Below, piece after piece: positions 33,271 through 41,495 of a stretch of DNA of 64,000 nucleotides (position 1 is the stretch's first letter; the number at the start of each line of letters is the position of its first letter). The notes under the pieces are model-generated. The model saw only the letters and a program-made list of their open reading frames with translations, searched no databases and was not told the DNA's origin. The translations under genes were made by a program, and so were the position numbers. The DNA lies in NCBI RefSeq assembly GCF_000717335.1, contig NZ_JNYZ01000002.1:62001-126000 (forward strand), read 5' to 3'. Source of the stretch: Amycolatopsis jejuensis (GTDB lineage: Bacteria > Actinomycetota > Actinomycetes > Mycobacteriales > Pseudonocardiaceae).

Positions 33271-34578
33271 TTGGCGTCGCTGTCCCGCCGCACGAGATTC
33301 CGCTATTCGCTCGGCTCCTTCGTCACCGGCGGGTTCGGCACCGTGCCGGGGCTGCTGCTGCTTCCCTACCTCACCGACACGATGGCCGTGCCCGCCGCGG
33401 CGGCAGGCGTCATCGTGTTCGTGCCCAAAGCCTGGGACGTCGTGTTCAACCCGATCGCCGGGCGGCTGTCGGACGCCGACCTCGCGCGCACCGGCAGCCG
33501 CCGCCGGTTCCTGCTGCGCGGCGGGATCGGGGTCGCGATCCTCTTCGCCGCCCTGTTTGCGCACCCCGGGTTCGGCAAGCCGTTCTTCGACGCGGCGTAC
33601 GTGGTCGTCGTGTTCTTCCTGTGCGCCACCGCGTACGCGTTCTTCCAGGTGCCGTTCAACGCGCTCCCGGCCGAGCTGACCGATTCCGCCGAGGAACGCA
33701 CGAAACTCACGAGCGTCCGGATTGCCGTGCTGGCGGTCGCGGTGCTGGTGTCCGGCGGCGGCGCGCCGGCGATCACCGACGTGCTCGAAGGTGTCGCCGG
33801 GTACCGCGTGATGGGTCTCGTGATGGCGGTGATCATCCTGGCCGCCACGCTCGGGGTCTACTTCGGACTCAAGGACGCGCCGGTCGGCTCGCTGCGGCCG
33901 AACACCGTGGCGCTCAAGGAGCTCGTGCGCACCATCGCGCAGTGGCGGCCGTTCCGCTGGCTGCTCGGCGTGTACTTCATCCAGGCGCTCGGCATCGGCA
34001 CGGTGCTGGCGTCGATCCCGTACTTCGCCCAGCACGTACTGGGCGACCCGAGCTACCGCACGATCCTGTTCGTCGGGTTCGTCGGGCCCGCGCTGATCAC
34101 CATGCCGCTGTGGCCGCGGCTGGGTGAGCGGTGGGGCAAGCTGGCCGGGTTCCGGATCGCCACCGCGTCGTTCTTCGTCGGGCTGGTGGCGCTGATCTTC
34201 GCGAAGCAGCTGCCGTTCGCCGTGACGCTCGTGTTCGTGGCGCTCGCCGGGGCCGGGTACGCGGGCATTTCGGTGTTCCCGCTGGCGATCCTGCCGGACC
34301 TGATCAGCGCCGAGGAGGAACGGACCGGCGAGACCCGCGCGGGCATCACCGCCGGGGTGTGGACGGCGTCCGAGACGCTCGGCCTCGCGCTCGGGCCGGG
34401 CCTGTTCGGGCTGGTCCTGCAGGCCGGGGACTACGTGTCGAGTACCGGGACGACCGTCGTGGCGCAGCCGGGTTCGGCGATCACCGCGATCCTGATCGGG
34501 GTGTCGGTGGTGCCCGCGGTGCTGATCGTGCTGGGTATCCCGCTGCTGCGCCGGTCGGTGCTGGAGACGCGGCCATGA
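33271..34578 (+). CDS. MFS transporter, GPH/MelB-like
   Basis: A 435-aa carrier with about 12 helices, starting at TTG 33,271 behind a clear AGGAGG (33,261-33,266). GGFGTVPGLLLLPYLTD, PKAWDVVFNPIAGRLSD and the cytoplasmic RTGSRRRFLL loop are signatures of the glycoside-pentoside-hexuronide cation symporter branch. The substrate cannot be predicted. Its stop overlaps the start of the PLP decarboxylase gene (ATGA at 34,575-34,578), so the two are co-expressed and may handle the same compound or its product. Confidence 0.9.
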   Translation: MASLSRRTRFRYSLGSFVTGGFGTVPGLLLLPYLTDTMAVPAAAAGVIVFVPKAWDVVFNPIAGRLSDADLARTGSRRRFLLRGGIGVAILFAALFAHPGFGKPFFDAAYVVVVFFLCATAYAFFQVPFNALPAELTDSAEERTKLTSVRIAVLAVAVLVSGGGAPAITDVLEGVAGYRVMGLVMAVIILAATLGVYFGLKDAPVGSLRPNTVALKELVRTIAQWRPFRWLLGVYFIQALGIGTVLASIPYFAQHVLGDPSYRTILFVGFVGPALITMPLWPRLGERWGKLAGFRIATASFFVGLVALIFAKQLPFAVTLVFVALAGAGYAGISVFPLAILPDLISAEEERTGETRAGITAGVWTASETLGLALGPGLFGLVLQAGDYVSSTGTTVVAQPGSAITAILIGVSVVPAVLIVLGIPLLRRSVLETRP

Positions 34579-35978
34579 CGGACGTACTGGCCCGGCTGCG
34601 CGAGCTGCGCACCGGTGACCTGCCCACGCACGGCGGGCGCACGCTCGCGTACGTGTACGACAGCGGGCTGTCCGAAGTGGACGAGATCGCCGCCGCCGCA
34701 CACGCGCTGGCGAGTTCGGCCAACGGCCTCGACCCGACGGCGTTCCCGAGCCTGCTGCGGATGGAGAACGACCTGGTCGCCCGCACGGCCGGGCTGCTCG
34801 GGGGGACGGCGGACACGGTCGGCACGGTGACGTCGGGTGGTACCGAATCGTGTCTGCTGGCGGTACTGGCCGCACGGGACGCGAGTGGTGTTGCGGCGCC
34901 GTCGATGGTGCTGCCGGAGACCGCGCACGCCGCGTTCCACAAGGCCGCGCACCTGTTCGGCGTGCGGAAGGTGATCGTCCCGGTGGATCCGGGCACCTTC
35001 CGCGCCGACCCGGCCGCGATGGCCGCGGCGATCGATGAGTCCACTGTGCTCGTGGTGGCGAGCGCGCCTTCGTATGCGCACGGCGTGATCGACCCGATCG
35101 AGGAGATCGCCGCCGCCGCGGGTGGTGTACGGGTGCACGTCGACGCGTGTATCGGCGGCTGGGTGTTGCCGTACTTCGCGAAGCTCGGCGCGGACGTGCC
35201 GCCGTTCGATTTCCGCGTTCCCGGCGTCACGAGCATTTCGGTGGACCTGCACAAATACGCGTACTGCGCCAAGGGCGTTTCGGTGCTGCTGCACGCTTCC
35301 CCGGAACTGCGGCGCACGCACTACTTCGCCAGCGCCGCCTGGCCCGGGTACACGATGCTCAACCCGACCCTGCAGAGCACCCGATCCGGCGGTCCGCTCG
35401 CCGCCGCCTGGGCCGTCGTACAGCACCTCGGCGAGGATGGCTACCTGCGGCTGGCCGAGGTCACCCGCGAGGCGGTGGCCCGGATTCGCCGTGGCGTCAC
35501 GGAGATTCCGGGCTTGCGGGTGCTGGGCGACCCGTCATCGACGCTGATCGCGTTCACCGGTTCGGATGATTTCGACCTGTTCACCGTCGCCGACGAGATG
35601 AAGGCGCGCGGCTGGTACGTGCAGCCGCAGTTCGCGCACGGGAGCTCGCCGCTCAACCTGCATCTCACCGTGACGGCCGCGAACCACGGCAGTGAACCGG
35701 AGTTCCTGGCGGATTTGGCGGCGTCGGTGGTGGCGGCTCGCACGGCCGGTCCGGTGCAGGTCGACCCGGACGTGGCGGCGTTCGTGTCCGCGCTCGACCC
35801 AGCGACGCTGACCGCGGAGCAGTTCGGCAGTCTGCTGGCTGCGGCGGGCCTCACCGGCGGCGACGGCCTGCCGGACCGGATGGCGCCGATCAACGCACTC
35901 CTCGCGGTGGCAGCGGAGCCGTTGCGGGAGCGGTTGCTGGTGGAGTTCCTGGGTGCGTTGTACACCCCCTCCCGGTGA
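34575..35978 (+). CDS. Pyridoxal-phosphate-dependent decarboxylase / sphingosine-1-phosphate lyase-like
   Basis: A 467-aa fold-type I PLP enzyme of the group II decarboxylase family. TSGGTESCLLAVLAARD (residues about 91-107) is the cofactor phosphate-binding region, HVDACIGGWVLPYF carries the ring-binding Asp, and VDLHKYAYCAKG holds the Schiff-base Lys (about residue 230). This DLHK-Y pattern is closest to sphingosine-1-phosphate lyase/glutamate decarboxylase relatives, but the substrate is uncertain. It is coupled to the MFS gene by ATGA. Its stop abuts the stop of the convergent gene, together forming TGATCA. Confidence 0.9.
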   Translation: MTDVLARLRELRTGDLPTHGGRTLAYVYDSGLSEVDEIAAAAHALASSANGLDPTAFPSLLRMENDLVARTAGLLGGTADTVGTVTSGGTESCLLAVLAARDASGVAAPSMVLPETAHAAFHKAAHLFGVRKVIVPVDPGTFRADPAAMAAAIDESTVLVVASAPSYAHGVIDPIEEIAAAAGGVRVHVDACIGGWVLPYFAKLGADVPPFDFRVPGVTSISVDLHKYAYCAKGVSVLLHASPELRRTHYFASAAWPGYTMLNPTLQSTRSGGPLAAAWAVVQHLGEDGYLRLAEVTREAVARIRRGVTEIPGLRVLGDPSSTLIAFTGSDDFDLFTVADEMKARGWYVQPQFAHGSSPLNLHLTVTAANHGSEPEFLADLAASVVAARTAGPVQVDPDVAAFVSALDPATLTAEQFGSLLAAAGLTGGDGLPDRMAPINALLAVAAEPLRERLLVEFLGALYTPSR

Positions 35979-37550
35979 TCAGCGTGGCTTTTCGCCCAGC
36001 TTGACCAGCTCCTCCAGGGTCACCTCCCGCGTCGCGCCTTCGGTGGTGTGCAGCAGCCAGCCGCGCGTTCCGCCGGGTTCGGCCGACGCCCCGTTCGGGT
36101 ACCCGACCCGCCGGACCTGGATCTGCAGCATGTCTCCGTCGGGCAGGTGCCACATCACCCCGTCACCTACGAGGAATCTCGTCACCGTGCCCGGGACCGG
36201 TGGGTCGGGGACGGTGAAATCCAGGTACACGGTCTTCGCAGCGGCAGGCGCCTGCGGGTTGAACGGGCCGCGCTGCACCCGGACACCTTCCCCCTGTCCC
36301 AGCTTGTCGTTGCCCTTACCCGCGCGGAGTTGCTGGTGCAGCATGATTTCCTCGTACCCGCCGTGGGTCAGGAAATGCGCGAAGAGGCCGTCCGGATCGC
36401 GCAGAGCCTGGTGCAGCCGGGCGATTTCCATCTCCCCGGGGGCCTGCCGGATCGCGGATTCCTGCATCGGCGTCGGCAATGTCTTCCAGTCGCGGGTGGT
36501 GTGTTCCGCGTAGTCCGCCGGGGTTTCCCCGGGCTTGGGCATCACGTACGTGCTCTGGCTCGTGTCCCGTTCGAGGCCTTGCAACCGGGGACCCGGCCTC
36601 GGCTTCGGCGGCTCGGGGGTGCGGACTTCGCCTTCCTCGGCGATCTTGCTCTGGCTGACCCCGGCGGCCGCGGCTTGGGTCGGCGGCCGCCCGGCGTACG
36701 CGAGTACGACCGACCACAGCGCCTCCTGCGCCGCGCGTTGCTTGATCAGCTCCACGACCTGCCGGTTGACCTGTTCCAGCGTCACCGGCCGGTGCGAGAT
36801 GTCCACTTGCGCTTCGAGCCAGCCGAGGACGTCGGCGAGGTCGGAGGTGTAGTAGTCCGCGGCCGTCACCCGGTCCGACGCCGCTTCATACGCGGGCGAA
36901 AGGATTCCGCGGCGGCCCGCCTTGAACATGTGGAGCTTGTCGACGTACCCGACGACGTCCCGCTTCGCCTCCGCATCCTCGATCGGCTTGAACGCGGCAC
37001 GGGCGGCGGCCTGCTCGTCTTTCCAGTACCGCAACCAGATCTGGTACAGCTGCGCGGAGCTGAGTGTGTTCGTGGGATCGGCGGCAGCCACGAGAAACTC
37101 CTGCTTACGTCCGCTCCACGACGGCCCGATGTCCCGCGGCGGGACCGCGCCGATGGTGGCTCGCAGGTCACCGATGTCGTGTGCTTGCAGGTATCCGCCG
37201 ATGGTGGCGACCTGGTCGGACGGCAGCGCGGCCAGCTCGTCCCGATGCCGCTCGGTGAACGGCTGCCAGGCGCCTCCTCTCGCGGCGACCACCCGCATGG
37301 CCAGCACCAGGCGCGGCCCGCCCACCGCGAGGCCGGACCGTTCGTCGGACCGCAGCTCGAACGGGAGCTTTTCCAGCGCAGCCAGGAGATCGGCCATCGG
37401 GAGGCCCTGGACGTCGGCGAGGGTCGCCGCCGGTTTCGCGCGGACCTGGCTGAAGTCCGGTCCCTGCGCGGTCGGATGGACCGGGACCGGCTGCCGGACC
37501 GGACGCGGTACCTCCGGGGCGGCCGGTTTCGGAGCGCGGGGTTCCCTCAC
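35979..37550 (-). CDS. Hypothetical protein, 523 aa, no recognised family
   Basis: I do not recognise this protein. It begins at GTG 37,550 with a Pro/Ala/Arg-rich stretch (residues 1-40), then a mostly helical, charged middle with WLRYWKDEQAAARAAFKPI. A second Pro-rich linker (TPEPPKPRPGPRLQG, about residue 320) leads to a C-terminal part containing HFLTHGGYEEIMLHQQL and a beta-rich end, VTRFLVGDGVMWHLPDG through GWLLHTTEGATREVTLEEL. There is no signal peptide or membrane segment. Codon use is normal for the window. It lies 55 bp after the bL32 gene on the same strand but need not belong to that operon. The multi-domain layout with Pro linkers would suit an effector or scaffold protein; this is a guess. 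Confidence 0.75.
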   Translation of the reverse strand: MREPRAPKPAAPEVPRPVRQPVPVHPTAQGPDFSQVRAKPAATLADVQGLPMADLLAALEKLPFELRSDERSGLAVGGPRLVLAMRVVAARGGAWQPFTERHRDELAALPSDQVATIGGYLQAHDIGDLRATIGAVPPRDIGPSWSGRKQEFLVAAADPTNTLSSAQLYQIWLRYWKDEQAAARAAFKPIEDAEAKRDVVGYVDKLHMFKAGRRGILSPAYEAASDRVTAADYYTSDLADVLGWLEAQVDISHRPVTLEQVNRQVVELIKQRAAQEALWSVVLAYAGRPPTQAAAAGVSQSKIAEEGEVRTPEPPKPRPGPRLQGLERDTSQSTYVMPKPGETPADYAEHTTRDWKTLPTPMQESAIRQAPGEMEIARLHQALRDPDGLFAHFLTHGGYEEIMLHQQLRAGKGNDKLGQGEGVRVQRGPFNPQAPAAAKTVYLDFTVPDPPVPGTVTRFLVGDGVMWHLPDGDMLQIQVRRVGYPNGASAEPGGTRGWLLHTTEGATREVTLEELVKLGEKPR

Positions 37551-37605
37551 GCGGGAGACGGTGCCGGACCGGCATCACCGGACCGTCACCGGCGGGCTGC
37601 GACCC

Positions 37606-37761
37606 TCATCGAAGCCGCTGGAAATGCTTGATCAGCCTGCGGGGCACCAGCTTCCGCTCCCCATCGACGACGATCGGGACCAGGTCCGGCACTGCCGCCT
37701 TCCACTGCGCCCGCCTCGACCGGGTGTTGCTGCGCGAGGTCTTCCGCTTCGGCACGGCCAT
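37606..37761 (-). CDS. rpmF: Ribosomal protein bL32, zinc-free (C-minus) paralogue
   Basis: A 51-aa protein starting [20 protein letters not shown], which is unmistakably bL32. The pair of CxxC zinc-binding motifs of the standard form is missing (no Cys at all; the C-terminal part is [20 protein letters not shown]). Zinc-free paralogues replace the zinc-binding forms when zinc is scarce. Its ATG overlaps the stop of the tiny upstream frame by one base (TGATG). It is the last clear member of the minus-strand arm of the Zur island, downstream of the CobW-like gene. Confidence 0.95.
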   Translation of the reverse strand: MAVPKRKTSRSNTRSRRAQWKAAVPDLVPIVVDGERKLVPRRLIKHFQRLR

Positions 37762-37829
37762 CAGCGCGTACCCCCGTGCTTGCCGTAGCGGCGGTGGGAC
37801 TTCTCGACCTGGTGGATGCCGGGTTTCAT
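37761..37829 (-). pseudogene. 22-codon frame, probable internally deleted bL31 (type B) gene
   Basis: The frame reads [20 protein letters not shown] plus TR. MKPGIH is how bL31 proteins begin, and QVEK-x-HRRYGK resembles how type B bL31 proteins end, so about 60 central codons appear to be missing without loss of frame. It starts inside the stop of the CobW-like gene (ATGA) and ends in the start of bL32 (TGATG), which keeps translational coupling through the operon. It may persist only as a coupling leader, or it could be an unrelated small protein; the bL31 reading is my inference. Confidence 0.5.
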
Positions 37830-39073
37830 GCGGTTTCGTCCTTCCGGTTGACGGCGTTCACGTGCCGGTCGGGTTCGTCGGGGTCTTCGCACGGGTCCTC
37901 GTGCCATTCCCCGAACGGGTCGGGGTAGGTGAGCCACGCGGCTTCGCCTGCGGCGAGTTCGGCGTCGGTCAGCAGCGCTCCGTGCAGCGCGGCTTCGATC
38001 TCCTCCGGTGCGGCCCGATCGGTGACGACCACCAGCTCCTGCGCGCGATCGCCGTACACCGGGTCCCAGCGCAGCGACGCGAGCGTGCGGCGTTCGGGGG
38101 AGACGTCGGCCCAGCCGGGACCGTCCGGTGCGGCGAGCCACTGCCCGGCGTGCCCGATGCCGAGACCGCCACCGGCCGACTCGATCCAGAACGCGACGTC
38201 CGGCTGGCTGGCGACCCACGCACGGCCGCGCGTGCGGACCACGCCTTCGAGCAGCGTGTCGATCGCCTCGTGCAGCCGCTGCGGGTGAAACGGGCGCTGC
38301 GACGTGAACCGCAGCAGTTCGATGCCGCAGTCCGGATGCAAGGGCGGGGCGCCACGCAGGAGCGCGCCGTGCAGGTCGGTGACCTCGCCGCGGCGGGCGT
38401 CGGCCGGAACTGCCGCGAACAGCTCGGTGACCGAGGTGCGCGCCAGCTCCACGCGGGGTACCGACGGCGCGACCCGGTCCAGCACGGCCGAGGATTTCGC
38501 CGCCCGCCAAGCATCCGGCGCGGACCCGGCGAGCACCAGCACATCGGCCGATTCCACTTGCGACAGTGCGACTTGCGCGACGGTGCGCTCGTCCTCCGGG
38601 CTGCCCTGCAGGCCGCGTTCGGCGAGCAGCTCGTCGCCGGTGGCGTCGGCCAGCCAGGTCGCGCAGTCGACCACGGTGAACACGGCTTCCGGCTCGACGT
38701 CGTCGATCACCGGCCGGTCGCCGACGAGGACGTTGCGGATCGCCCAGCTCACCGGCTCAGGTTCCATCGCCTCGTCGAGCCGCACGACGATGCGGTCGAC
38801 CTGCGGCATCCGCGCGAGCCGGCGCAGCAGCGGCAGCAGGTCCTGGCGCAGGGTGCAGTTGACGCAGCCGTGGGTGAGTTCGAGCGGGGTCAGCTCGTCA
38901 CGCTGCCGGAGGCGGACGCGGCGGCGGACGACCCCGGCACCGATGTCGCGCAGGTCGTGGTGGACGACGGCGGTGCCGGGGCTCGCGTGGAGCAGGAGCG
39001 CGGCGAGGGCGTCGTTCGGGGCCGGGGCGAGACCGCTGACGAGCACGAGCGGTACGCGCGGACGTGGGGGCAC
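37826..39073 (-). CDS. CobW/COG0523-like protein of the zinc-starvation island, P-loop degenerate
   Basis: A 415-aa COG0523 protein. The metal-binding CxCC-type motif is present as [10 protein letters not shown] (about residue 69), and [14 protein letters not shown] and a C-terminal CobW_C domain ([20 protein letters not shown]) are clear. The nucleotide-binding P-loop is not: where GxxGAGKTT is expected the protein has [10 protein letters not shown] (about residue 15). In mycobacteria a CobW-like protein of the equivalent operon (MRF) recruits a hibernation factor to zinc-free ribosomes, so a ribosome-linked role fits as well as zinc delivery. The start is GTG 39,073 with GGAGA six bases ahead. 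It is divergent from the bL28 gene across a Zur-like box. Confidence 0.88.
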   Translation of the reverse strand: MPPRPRVPLVLVSGLAPAPNDALAALLLHASPGTAVVHHDLRDIGAGVVRRRVRLRQRDELTPLELTHGCVNCTLRQDLLPLLRRLARMPQVDRIVVRLDEAMEPEPVSWAIRNVLVGDRPVIDDVEPEAVFTVVDCATWLADATGDELLAERGLQGSPEDERTVAQVALSQVESADVLVLAGSAPDAWRAAKSSAVLDRVAPSVPRVELARTSVTELFAAVPADARRGEVTDLHGALLRGAPPLHPDCGIELLRFTSQRPFHPQRLHEAIDTLLEGVVRTRGRAWVASQPDVAFWIESAGGGLGIGHAGQWLAAPDGPGWADVSPERRTLASLRWDPVYGDRAQELVVVTDRAAPEEIEAALHGALLTDAELAAGEAAWLTYPDPFGEWHEDPCEDPDEPDRHVNAVNRKDETA

Positions 39074-39115
39074 TGGATCTCCAGAAGACGGGGCGGGTAC
39101 GGTGGACAGCGTAGT

Positions 39116-39130
39116 TGAAAACGAATGTCA
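39116..39130. promoter_or_regulatory. Zur-type zinc-uptake operator
   Basis: TGAAAACGAATGTCA matches the actinobacterial Zur consensus TGAAAATGATTTTCA at 12 of 15 positions. A wider symmetry AGTTGA...TCAACT spans 39,114-39,139. It lies in the 77-bp divergent gap between the CobW-like gene and the bL28 gene, positioned to repress both arms while zinc is plentiful. Confidence 0.82.
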
Positions 39131-39150
39131 CTATCAACTCGGGAGGGTCC

Positions 39151-39387
39151 GTGTCAGCCGTGTGCCAGGTCACCGGCCGCAAGCCGGGCTACGGCAAGCA
39201 GGTCTCGCATTCACACCGCCGCACGTCGCGCCGCTGGGAGCCGAACCTGCAGTCGCGCCGCTACTTCGTGCCGAGCCTCGGCCGGACGGTGCGGCTGAAG
39301 GTGTCGGCGAAGGGCATGAAGACGATCGACAAGCGCGGGATCGACGCGGTGGTCGCAGATCTCGCGGCGAAAGGGGTGAAGTTCTAG
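39151..39387 (+). CDS. rpmB: Ribosomal protein bL28, zinc-free paralogue
   Basis: A 78-aa bL28 starting [19 protein letters not shown], followed by [21 protein letters not shown] place the start at GTG 39,151 with GGGAGG (39,141-39,146), excluding an upstream in-frame ATG that lies inside the Zur box. One Cys remains, but the CxxC pairs of the zinc form are absent, so it is the C-minus type. First gene of the plus-strand operon bL28-bL33-uS14-uS18. Confidence 0.96.
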   Translation: MSAVCQVTGRKPGYGKQVSHSHRRTSRRWEPNLQSRRYFVPSLGRTVRLKVSAKGMKTIDKRGIDAVVADLAAKGVKF

Positions 39388-39555
39388 ATGGCGAAGAGCA
39401 CCGACATCCGGCCGATCATCAAACTGCGGTCGACCGCGGGGACCGGCTACACGTACGTGACGAAGAAGAACCGCCGCAACGATCCCGACCGGATGGTGTT
39501 GCGCAAGTACGACCCGGTGGCGCGCAAGCACGTCGAGTTCAAGGAAGAGCGCTGA
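39388..39555 (+). CDS. rpmG: Ribosomal protein bL33, zinc-free paralogue
   Basis: A 55-aa protein, [20 protein letters not shown] then [20 protein letters not shown], typical of bL33 without zinc-binding Cys residues. It begins directly after the bL28 stop (TAGATG) and its own stop overlaps the uS14 start (TGATG), so translation is coupled along the operon. Confidence 0.97.
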   Translation: MAKSTDIRPIIKLRSTAGTGYTYVTKKNRRNDPDRMVLRKYDPVARKHVEFKEER

Positions 39556-39860
39556 TGGCGAAGAAGTCGAAGATCGCGAAGAACGAGCAGCGCAAGGTGA
39601 TCGCGGCGCGGTACGTCGAGCGGCGGCGTGCGCTGAAGGCGGTGATCGCGTCGCCGTCGTCTTCGAGGGACGAGAAAGCGGACGCTGTCGTTGCGCTGCA
39701 ACGGATGCCGCGCGACGCGAGCGCGACGCGCATCCGCAACCGTGACGCTGCCGACGGGCGTCCACGGGGATACCTGCGGAAGTTCGGGCTGTCCCGGGTA
39801 CGCATGCGGCAGATGGCGCACAACGGGGAGCTGCCAGGCGTGTCGAAGTCGAGCTGGTGA
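39555..39860 (+). CDS. rpsN: Ribosomal protein uS14, zinc-free paralogue
   Basis: A 101-aa long-form uS14 ([20 protein letters not shown] at the start, [20 protein letters not shown] in the middle, GVSKSSW at the end). The length and the absence of CxxC pairs identify the zinc-independent form; the zinc form is about 61 aa. Start and stop both overlap neighbouring genes. Confidence 0.97.
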   Translation: MAKKSKIAKNEQRKVIAARYVERRRALKAVIASPSSSRDEKADAVVALQRMPRDASATRIRNRDAADGRPRGYLRKFGLSRVRMRQMAHNGELPGVSKSSW

Positions 39861-40102
39861 TCGGGATGCCGAAACCGGACCGGACGCCGCGCCGCCGGGC
39901 GAACCCGCTGCACGCGGCGGGGATCACCGCTGTCGACTGGAAAGACGCCGACCTGCTGCGGAAGTTCATCTCCGACCGCGGCAAGATCCGGGCCCGCCGC
40001 GTCACGGGATTGACGCCACAGCAGCAGAAACAGGTCGCGACGGCCATCAAGAACGCCCGCGAGATGGCGCTGCTGCCGTACCCGTCGGCGGCGCGCGGCT
40101 GA
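39857..40102 (+). CDS. rpsR: Ribosomal protein bS18, paralogue of the zinc-starvation operon
   Basis: About 81 aa, with the bS18 core [20 protein letters not shown] and REMALLPY. The GTG at 39,857 overlaps the uS14 stop (GTGA), matching the coupling seen at other junctions in this operon; ATG 39,866 (giving [11 protein letters not shown]) is the alternative. Neither has a clear ribosome site. Last gene of the plus-strand arm; a GC-rich hairpin CCGGGCGG/CCGCCCGG about 50 bp downstream may terminate it. Confidence 0.96.
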   Translation: MIGMPKPDRTPRRRANPLHAAGITAVDWKDADLLRKFISDRGKIRARRVTGLTPQQQKQVATAIKNAREMALLPYPSAARG

Positions 40103-40250
40103 AACCGGGTGCGCCGGGCGGGTGAGCGATCCCAGTGCGACCACCTCCGGCCCGGGCGGGACCATGCCATCCTGACCGCCCGGCGCCGGGCTGCCATTCG
40201 CGGCGAAGGGCCGGTCTTCCGGGTGGCATGACCCACGCTGCGCGCGCTCC

Positions 40251-40271
40251 GAGGTGTGTACCTCCTAAACT
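40251..40271 (+). promoter_or_regulatory. Palindrome GAGGTGTGTACCTC and -10 box of a leaderless promoter
   Basis: GAGGT and ACCTC face each other across GTGT at 40,251-40,264. TAAACT (40,266-40,271) ends six bases before the ATG at 40,278, so transcription should start at or next to the start codon. The palindrome falls in the -35/-10 spacer, a suitable place for a repressor. Confidence 0.5.
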
Positions 40272-40277
40272 CCGCGC

Positions 40278-41495
40278 ATGGACGACCCGCACTACCTCTC
40301 CGGACTCCAGCTCACCGGCCGCCGCGTGGTGGTGGTCGGCGGTGGCATGGTCGCGCAACGGCGGCTGCCGCGGCTGCTGCGCGCGGGCGCGCGGGTGGAG
40401 GTGGTCTCGCCGCACACCACGCCGTCGGTGCAGGGGATGGCCGACGCGGGGGAGCTGGTCTGGCACGAGCGCCGGTACACCGGCGGTGACCTCGCCGGCG
40501 CCTGGTACGCGCTCGCCTGCACCAACGATCCCGAGGTGAACGCCGCCGTCTGTGCGGAAGGCGAGCGGGAGCGGGTGTTCTGCGTACGCGCCGACGAGGG
40601 CGAGTCCGGGTCCGCCGTGACTCCGGCGACCGGACGGCACGGCGGGCTCCTGGTCGGCGTCCTGTCCGGCGGCGAGCCGCTGCGGTCGGCGGCGGTCCGC
40701 GACAGCATCCTCGACGGCCTGCACTCGGGCACCGTGGTCGACGGCCGCGTCGAGACCGAGCTGCCCGGCGTTGCGCTGGTCGGCGGGGGCCCCGGCGACC
40801 CGGACCTGATCACCGTCCGTGCCCGGCGGCTGCTTTCGCGGGCGGACGTCGTGGTGGTCGACCGGCTCGGCCCGCGCGAGCTGCTGGACGAGCTGGCGCC
40901 GGAGGTCGAGGTCATCGACGCGGCGAAGATCCCGTACGGCCGCGCGGCGAGCCAGGACGTGATCAACCGCACGCTGATCGAGAAGGCGCGCGAAGGCAAG
41001 TTCGTGGTCCGGCTGAAGGGCGGCGACCCGTACCTGTTCGGCCGCGGTTTCGAGGAAGTCCAGGCCTGCGCGGAAGCGGGCGTCCCGGTGACGATGGTGC
41101 CCGGCATCACGTCCGCGTTCGCCGTACCTGCGGTGGCGGACGTCCCGGTGACCCACCGCGGGGTGGCACACGAGGTGGTCGTCGTATCGGGGCATGTGGC
41201 CCCCGGCGACGCGCGGTCGCTGGTCGACTGGTCGCTGCTGGCCCGGATGCGCGGGACGATCGTGCTGATGATGGGCGTCGAACGGCTCCCCAAGTTCGCC
41301 GCGGCCCTGCTGGAGGGCGGCCGCCCGGGCGACACGCCGGTGGCCGTGATCGAGGACGGCACCATGCGCACGCAACGCACTCTGCGCTCGACTCTGGCAA
41401 CGGTGGCGGAAGCCGCGGCGGCGGCGAACGTCCGGCCCCCGGCGGTGATCGTGTTCGGCCCGGTGGCGGGGCTGAGCCGGGATCAGGCCGGATAG
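40278..41495 (+). CDS. cobA: Siroheme synthase: precorrin-2 dehydrogenase / uroporphyrinogen-III C-methyltransferase
   Basis: A 405-aa fusion. Residues 1-150 are the NAD-dependent dehydrogenase/ferrochelatase-like part (LTGRRVVVVGGGMVAQRRLP, then YALACTNDPEVN). Residues 160-405 are the SAM-dependent methyltransferase (ALVGGGPGDPDLITVRA, VVVDRLG, KGGDPYLFGRGFEE, GITSAFAVPA). It makes sirohydrochlorin for the siroheme of sulfite and nitrite reductases. The length is a little short of CysG (457 aa). It stands alone with a leaderless-type promoter, and its 3' end overlaps that of the convergent hydrolase gene by 13 bp. Confidence 0.95.
   Translation: MDDPHYLSGLQLTGRRVVVVGGGMVAQRRLPRLLRAGARVEVVSPHTTPSVQGMADAGELVWHERRYTGGDLAGAWYALACTNDPEVNAAVCAEGERERVFCVRADEGESGSAVTPATGRHGGLLVGVLSGGEPLRSAAVRDSILDGLHSGTVVDGRVETELPGVALVGGGPGDPDLITVRARRLLSRADVVVVDRLGPRELLDELAPEVEVIDAAKIPYGRAASQDVINRTLIEKAREGKFVVRLKGGDPYLFGRGFEEVQACAEAGVPVTMVPGITSAFAVPAVADVPVTHRGVAHEVVVVSGHVAPGDARSLVDWSLLARMRGTIVLMMGVERLPKFAAALLEGGRPGDTPVAVIEDGTMRTQRTLRSTLATVAEAAAAANVRPPAVIVFGPVAGLSRDQAG

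Noticed and set aside
31850..34875. Minus-strand frames of 462 and 648 codons opposite the LLM, MFS and PLP genes
   Set aside because: Shadows of three well-supported plus-strand genes; Arg/His/Gly-rich without motifs.
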